From Halioglobus sp. (GTDB lineage: Bacteria; Pseudomonadota; Gammaproteobacteria; Pseudomonadales; Halieaceae): a DNA stretch of 64,000 nt. The position numbers were made by a program, and so were the translations under genes. The notes below the pieces were generated by a model, which saw nothing but the letters and a program-made list of their open reading frames with translations, was not told where the DNA came from and ran no database searches. Of this stretch, positions 63,738 through 64,000 are shown piece after piece. Location: NCBI GenBank assembly GCA_002699145.1, contig PABK01000021.1, forward strand, positions 1 through 64,000, read 5' to 3'. How positions within the stretch are numbered: position 1 is the first letter of the stretch; every line of letters begins with the position of its first letter.

Positions 63738-64000
63738 ATTCCGCCGGGCGCCAGGCGCTGCCACTGGCCCTGCATACTCCCCTGCTGGACCTGCTCGGCT
63801 GCGAGGTGCCGGTGATGAACGCCGGCATGGGCGGCGTTGCGCGCCACGAGCTCGCCGCTGCCGTGGGCAACGCCGGGGGTTTTGCTTGCCTGGGCATGGT
63901 GCGTGAACCGGTTGAGCGGATTGTCGACGAGGTGACGGCCATGCGTGCACTCTGCGATCGCCCCTTCGCGGTCAACCTGATCCCCTCGGCAACCCGGGCG
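63731..64000 (+). CDS. Nitronate monooxygenase/2-nitropropane dioxygenase family protein (5' part)
   Basis: Ninety codons run open to the window edge from a GTG at 63731. The start TPLLDLLGCEVPVMNAGMGGVARHELAAAVGNAGG, and FACLGMV and PFAVNLIPS further on, match the FMN TIM-barrel nitronate monooxygenase/enoyl-reductase family. The start lies within the DsrE gene, seven bases before its stop, so it belongs to the operon. The function with sulfite reductase is not evident; an FMN monooxygenase releasing sulfite or sulfide from an organic sulfur compound would fit. The rest of the gene is outside the window. Confidence 0.82.
   Translation, partial: MVDSAGRQALPLALHTPLLDLLGCEVPVMNAGMGGVARHELAAAVGNAGGFACLGMVREPVERIVDEVTAMRALCDRPFAVNLIPSATRA

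Overview
The window is a GC-rich (roughly two thirds G+C), densely packed stretch of a gammaproteobacterial chromosome. Three things suggest a marine, aerobic heterotroph, perhaps of the Halieaceae/Cellvibrionales type: a complete isc operon in gammaproteobacterial order running on into rlmN-pilW-rodZ-ispG-hisS-yfgM-bamB-der, a 531-residue Pseudomonas-type isocitrate lyase, and a Marinobacter-like two-domain fatty acyl-CoA reductase. The taxonomic placement is inference. There are two TonB-dependent receptors and five c-type cytochrome proteins with eight CxxCH sites in all. I saw no tRNA, rRNA, CRISPR array, insertion sequence or prophage gene, and no gene-free gap longer than 300 bases.

Layout. 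1-186: left edge with an 18-bp direct repeat and a terminator. 186-4621: TonB-dependent receptor and isocitrate lyase (aceA), both minus strand and each with a strong terminator. 4853-8807: acyl-CoA ligase and fatty acyl-CoA reductase, divergent. 8940-9515: small exported protein. 9558-12816: minus-strand three-gene operon (retropepsin-like lipoprotein, 7TM inactive-transglutaminase protein, RimK-like ATP-grasp ligase). 12970-15121: divergent operon with a bacterial pentameric ligand-gated ion channel and a lipoprotein. 15111-19090: catabolic CoA module (SDR, acyl-CoA dehydrogenase, CaiB-type CoA-transferase, HTD2-like hydratase). 19303-26271: an outer-membrane barrel candidate, a cytochrome operon (diheme c, diheme peroxidase-like, beta-helix/cytochrome fusion) and a divergent TonB receptor.

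26333-41188 is one long minus-strand housekeeping block. iscR-iscS-iscU-iscA-hscB-hscA-fdx-iscX builds Fe-S clusters. It is followed by ndk, rlmN, pilW, a short rodZ, ispG, hisS, yfgM, bamB, der and a truncated haemoglobin. iscR has a near-consensus IscR operator over its promoter. 41308-45741 holds trmJ, suhB, secF and secD. 45877-51826 holds purL, mltF and tadA.

51889-64000 is the most unusual part. A LysR gene is divergent from a DUF2218 gene and a short alkyl-sulfatase-like protein. Next is a tightly overlapped operon of a Tat-exported ferritin-like protein, a cytochrome c and an ECF sigma factor, then a diheme cytochrome lipoprotein. The same two-box ECF-type promoter (GGGAACCTTT, 12 nt, GCATTGA) lies upstream of both the operon and the cytochrome lipoprotein gene, which suggests one autoregulated regulon. 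The window ends with a LysR gene divergent from cysJ-cysI, three DsrE-family sulfur-carrier-like genes and the start of a nitronate-monooxygenase-like gene. The CysJ flavoprotein lacks the usual NADPH-recognition residues, while CysI keeps every key residue.
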